A DNA stretch of 6,633 nt from GCA-2862585 sp049890295 (lineage in GTDB: Bacteria; Bacteroidota; Bacteroidia; Flavobacteriales; UBA7312). A program made the position numbers and the translations under genes. Location of the stretch: assembly GCA_049890295.1 (NCBI GenBank), contig JBMHBP010000021.1, positions 1-6,633 of the forward strand, read 5' to 3'. The notes beneath the pieces are model-generated. The model saw nothing but the letters and a program-made list of their open reading frames with translations, ran no database searches and was not told the DNA's origin. Shown here piece by piece: positions 5,519-6,633 of this stretch (positions are counted from its first letter, which is position 1; every line of letters starts with the position of its first letter).

Positions 5519-6633
5519 TTATTTATTTCTAGAATCTTTTTTCTTTTTATTTCTATTAGCAAAAAACTCTTGTCTTCTTTTTTGTTTTTGTTTTTCGAAT
5601 TCTTTCTTTTCTTTAGTATTCATAGGCCTGTCTGTTTGGGGGAAGGGATGATTTAAAATTATTTCAATGTCTTTTTGTATTAACTTTTCGATACTCTTAA
5701 CGTATCCGTTTTCTTCTGGTTCGGAAATAGAAATAGCAACTCCTTCTTCTCCTGCTCTTCCACACCTTCCTATCCTGTGTACATATGTTTCTGATTCATT
5801 GGGAATATCATAATTTAGAACAAAATTTAATTTGTCTATGTCAATTCCTCTAGCAGCGATATCTGTAGCTACTAAAATTCGAATTTGAGAATCTTTAAAT
5901 AATTGTAATGCTTTTTGCCTTTGATTTTGTGTCTTATTTCCATGAATTGCTGAAGCTTTAATATTTTTCTTTCTTAAATTACGAACTATCTTATCCGCAC
6001 CATGCTTTGTTCTTGAAAAGAGCAATAGTTGATTAATTTTTTTATCATTTAATATGTGAAGTAATAAGTCTTTTTTATCTGGCTTATTTGTGTAGTATAT
6101 GTATTGTTTAATAGTTTCAGCAGTGGACGATACAGGATTGACAGATATTTTTTTAGGTTGTCTTAATATTTGGGATGAAAGATCTATGATGTTTTTAGGT
6201 AAAGTGGCTGAAAAGAATAAAGATTGACGTTCTTTTGGTAACTGATTTAATAACTTTCTAATATCATTTATAAAGCCCATATCCAACATTCTATCCGCTT
6301 CATCTAGCACAAAATAAGTAACATCTTTTAATGATATGAATCCTTGTTCTATTAAATCTAATAATCTTCCTGGGGTAGCAATCAATACTTCTGTTCCTTT
6401 AGCAAGCTGATTTGTTTGAGGTCCTTGTTTAACTCCTCCAAAAATCACAGTATTTCGTATGGAAGTATATTTTGAGTAGTCTGTAAAGTTTTCTCCTATT
6501 TGTATAGCAAGTTCTCGAGTAGGAGTTACAATTAAAGCTTTTATTTTATTGCCCTTTCTCTCTTGAACTAAATGATGTAAAATTGGTAATGCAAAAGCGG
6601 CTGTTTTACCAGTTCCTGTTTGAGCGCTTGCTA
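5519..6633 (-). CDS. rhlE: ATP-dependent RNA helicase, DEAD-box, RhlE type (5' end missing)
   Basis: The frame is open from the right edge to the stop at 5519, giving 371 visible codons, the first incomplete. The N-terminus with the Q motif lies outside the window. Counting from the first full codon (6631), the motifs are AQTGTGKT (motif I, 3-10), PTRELA (Ia, 37-42), FGG (64-66), TPGRLLD (Ib, 86-92), DEAD (II, 110-113), SAT (III, 141-143), LFSRTKHGAD (IV region), ATDIAARGIDID (V, 255-266) and HRIGRCGRAG (VI, 285-294). Motif VI reads GRCGRAG instead of the usual GRTGRAG. DEADRMLDMGF and RTKHGAD point to the RhlE group. A short basic tail follows the core (KKEFEKQKQKRRQEF onward), likely for RNA contact. 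The protein unwinds RNA duplexes in ribosome assembly or RNA decay in the cytoplasm. It is unrelated to the copper genes and is separated from them by a terminator. Confidence 0.95.
   Translation of the reverse strand, partial: ASAQTGTGKTAAFALPILHHLVQERKGNKIKALIVTPTRELAIQIGENFTDYSKYTSIRNTVIFGGVKQGPQTNQLAKGTEVLIATPGRLLDLIEQGFISLKDVTYFVLDEADRMLDMGFINDIRKLLNQLPKERQSLFFSATLPKNIIDLSSQILRQPKKISVNPVSSTAETIKQYIYYTNKPDKKDLLLHILNDKKINQLLLFSRTKHGADKIVRNLRKKNIKASAIHGNKTQNQRQKALQLFKDSQIRILVATDIAARGIDIDKLNFVLNYDIPNESETYVHRIGRCGRAGEEGVAISISEPEENGYVKSIEKLIQKDIEIILNHPFPQTDRPMNTKEKKEFEKQKQKRRQEFFANRNKKKKDSRNK

Noticed and set aside
6446..6448. GTG at 6448 as the start codon of the helicase
   Set aside because: The frame continues upstream to the edge and encodes motif I (AQTGTGKT) and PTRELA, which a DEAD-box helicase needs, so the true start is outside the window.
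1..6633. CRISPR array, riboswitch or RNA gene
   Set aside because: No regularly spaced repeats and no recognisable tRNA, rRNA or riboswitch core were seen on either strand by eye.

Overview
This is an AT-rich window in which every supportable gene lies on the minus strand, so transcription runs from high to low coordinates. Several features point to a Bacteroidota bacterium, probably of the order Flavobacteriales. Three secreted proteins carry, or would be expected to carry, C-terminal type IX secretion (T9SS) sorting domains. The signal peptides end in the typical ...SQ or ...PQS, there are almost no Shine-Dalgarno sites, and the leftmost gene has a modular secreted-nuclease architecture (EEP, lamin-tail, Cys-rich GCTDP segment, Fn3-like). 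The species cannot be named from the sequence.

Layout in transcription order. At the right edge (6633-5519) is the 5'-truncated end of an RhlE-type DEAD-box RNA helicase. A 122-bp gap follows, holding a small inverted repeat, a 45-bp intergenic repeat and an intrinsic terminator whose U-tract ends 11 bp before the next start codon. Next comes a compact five-gene group: an AraC-family regulator with an HMA-like N-terminal metal-binding domain (5396-4842), then after 68 bp a small secreted Cys-containing T9SS protein (4773-4216), a secreted heavy-metal-associated (HMA) protein (4223-3864), an MbnP-family copper-binding protein with a T9SS sorting domain (3867-2896), and a di-heme MbnH/cytochrome c peroxidase-family protein (2893-1925). 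The last four genes overlap by 8 and 4 bp or are 2 bp apart, so they form an operon. A second copy of the 45-bp repeat begins at the stop codon of the last gene. After a 169-bp gap comes a large extracellular nuclease of the endonuclease/exonuclease/phosphatase superfamily, whose 3' end runs off the left edge (1755-1).

The most interesting content is the five-gene group. MbnH and MbnP are the 'metallo-mystery pair': in characterised methanotroph systems the di-heme enzyme oxidises a tryptophan of MbnP to kynurenine, which then helps bind copper. Here the pair sits with an HMA protein, a metal-sensing-type AraC regulator and a small secreted Cys/His-containing protein, and MbnP carries a T9SS export domain. 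I infer a surface-directed copper binding or handling module. Direct 45-bp repeats lie exactly outside the five genes. No transporter, TonB receptor or methanobactin gene is visible in the window, so the direction of copper flow (uptake, storage or detoxification) is open. No RNA gene, CRISPR array, insertion sequence or plus-strand gene was found.
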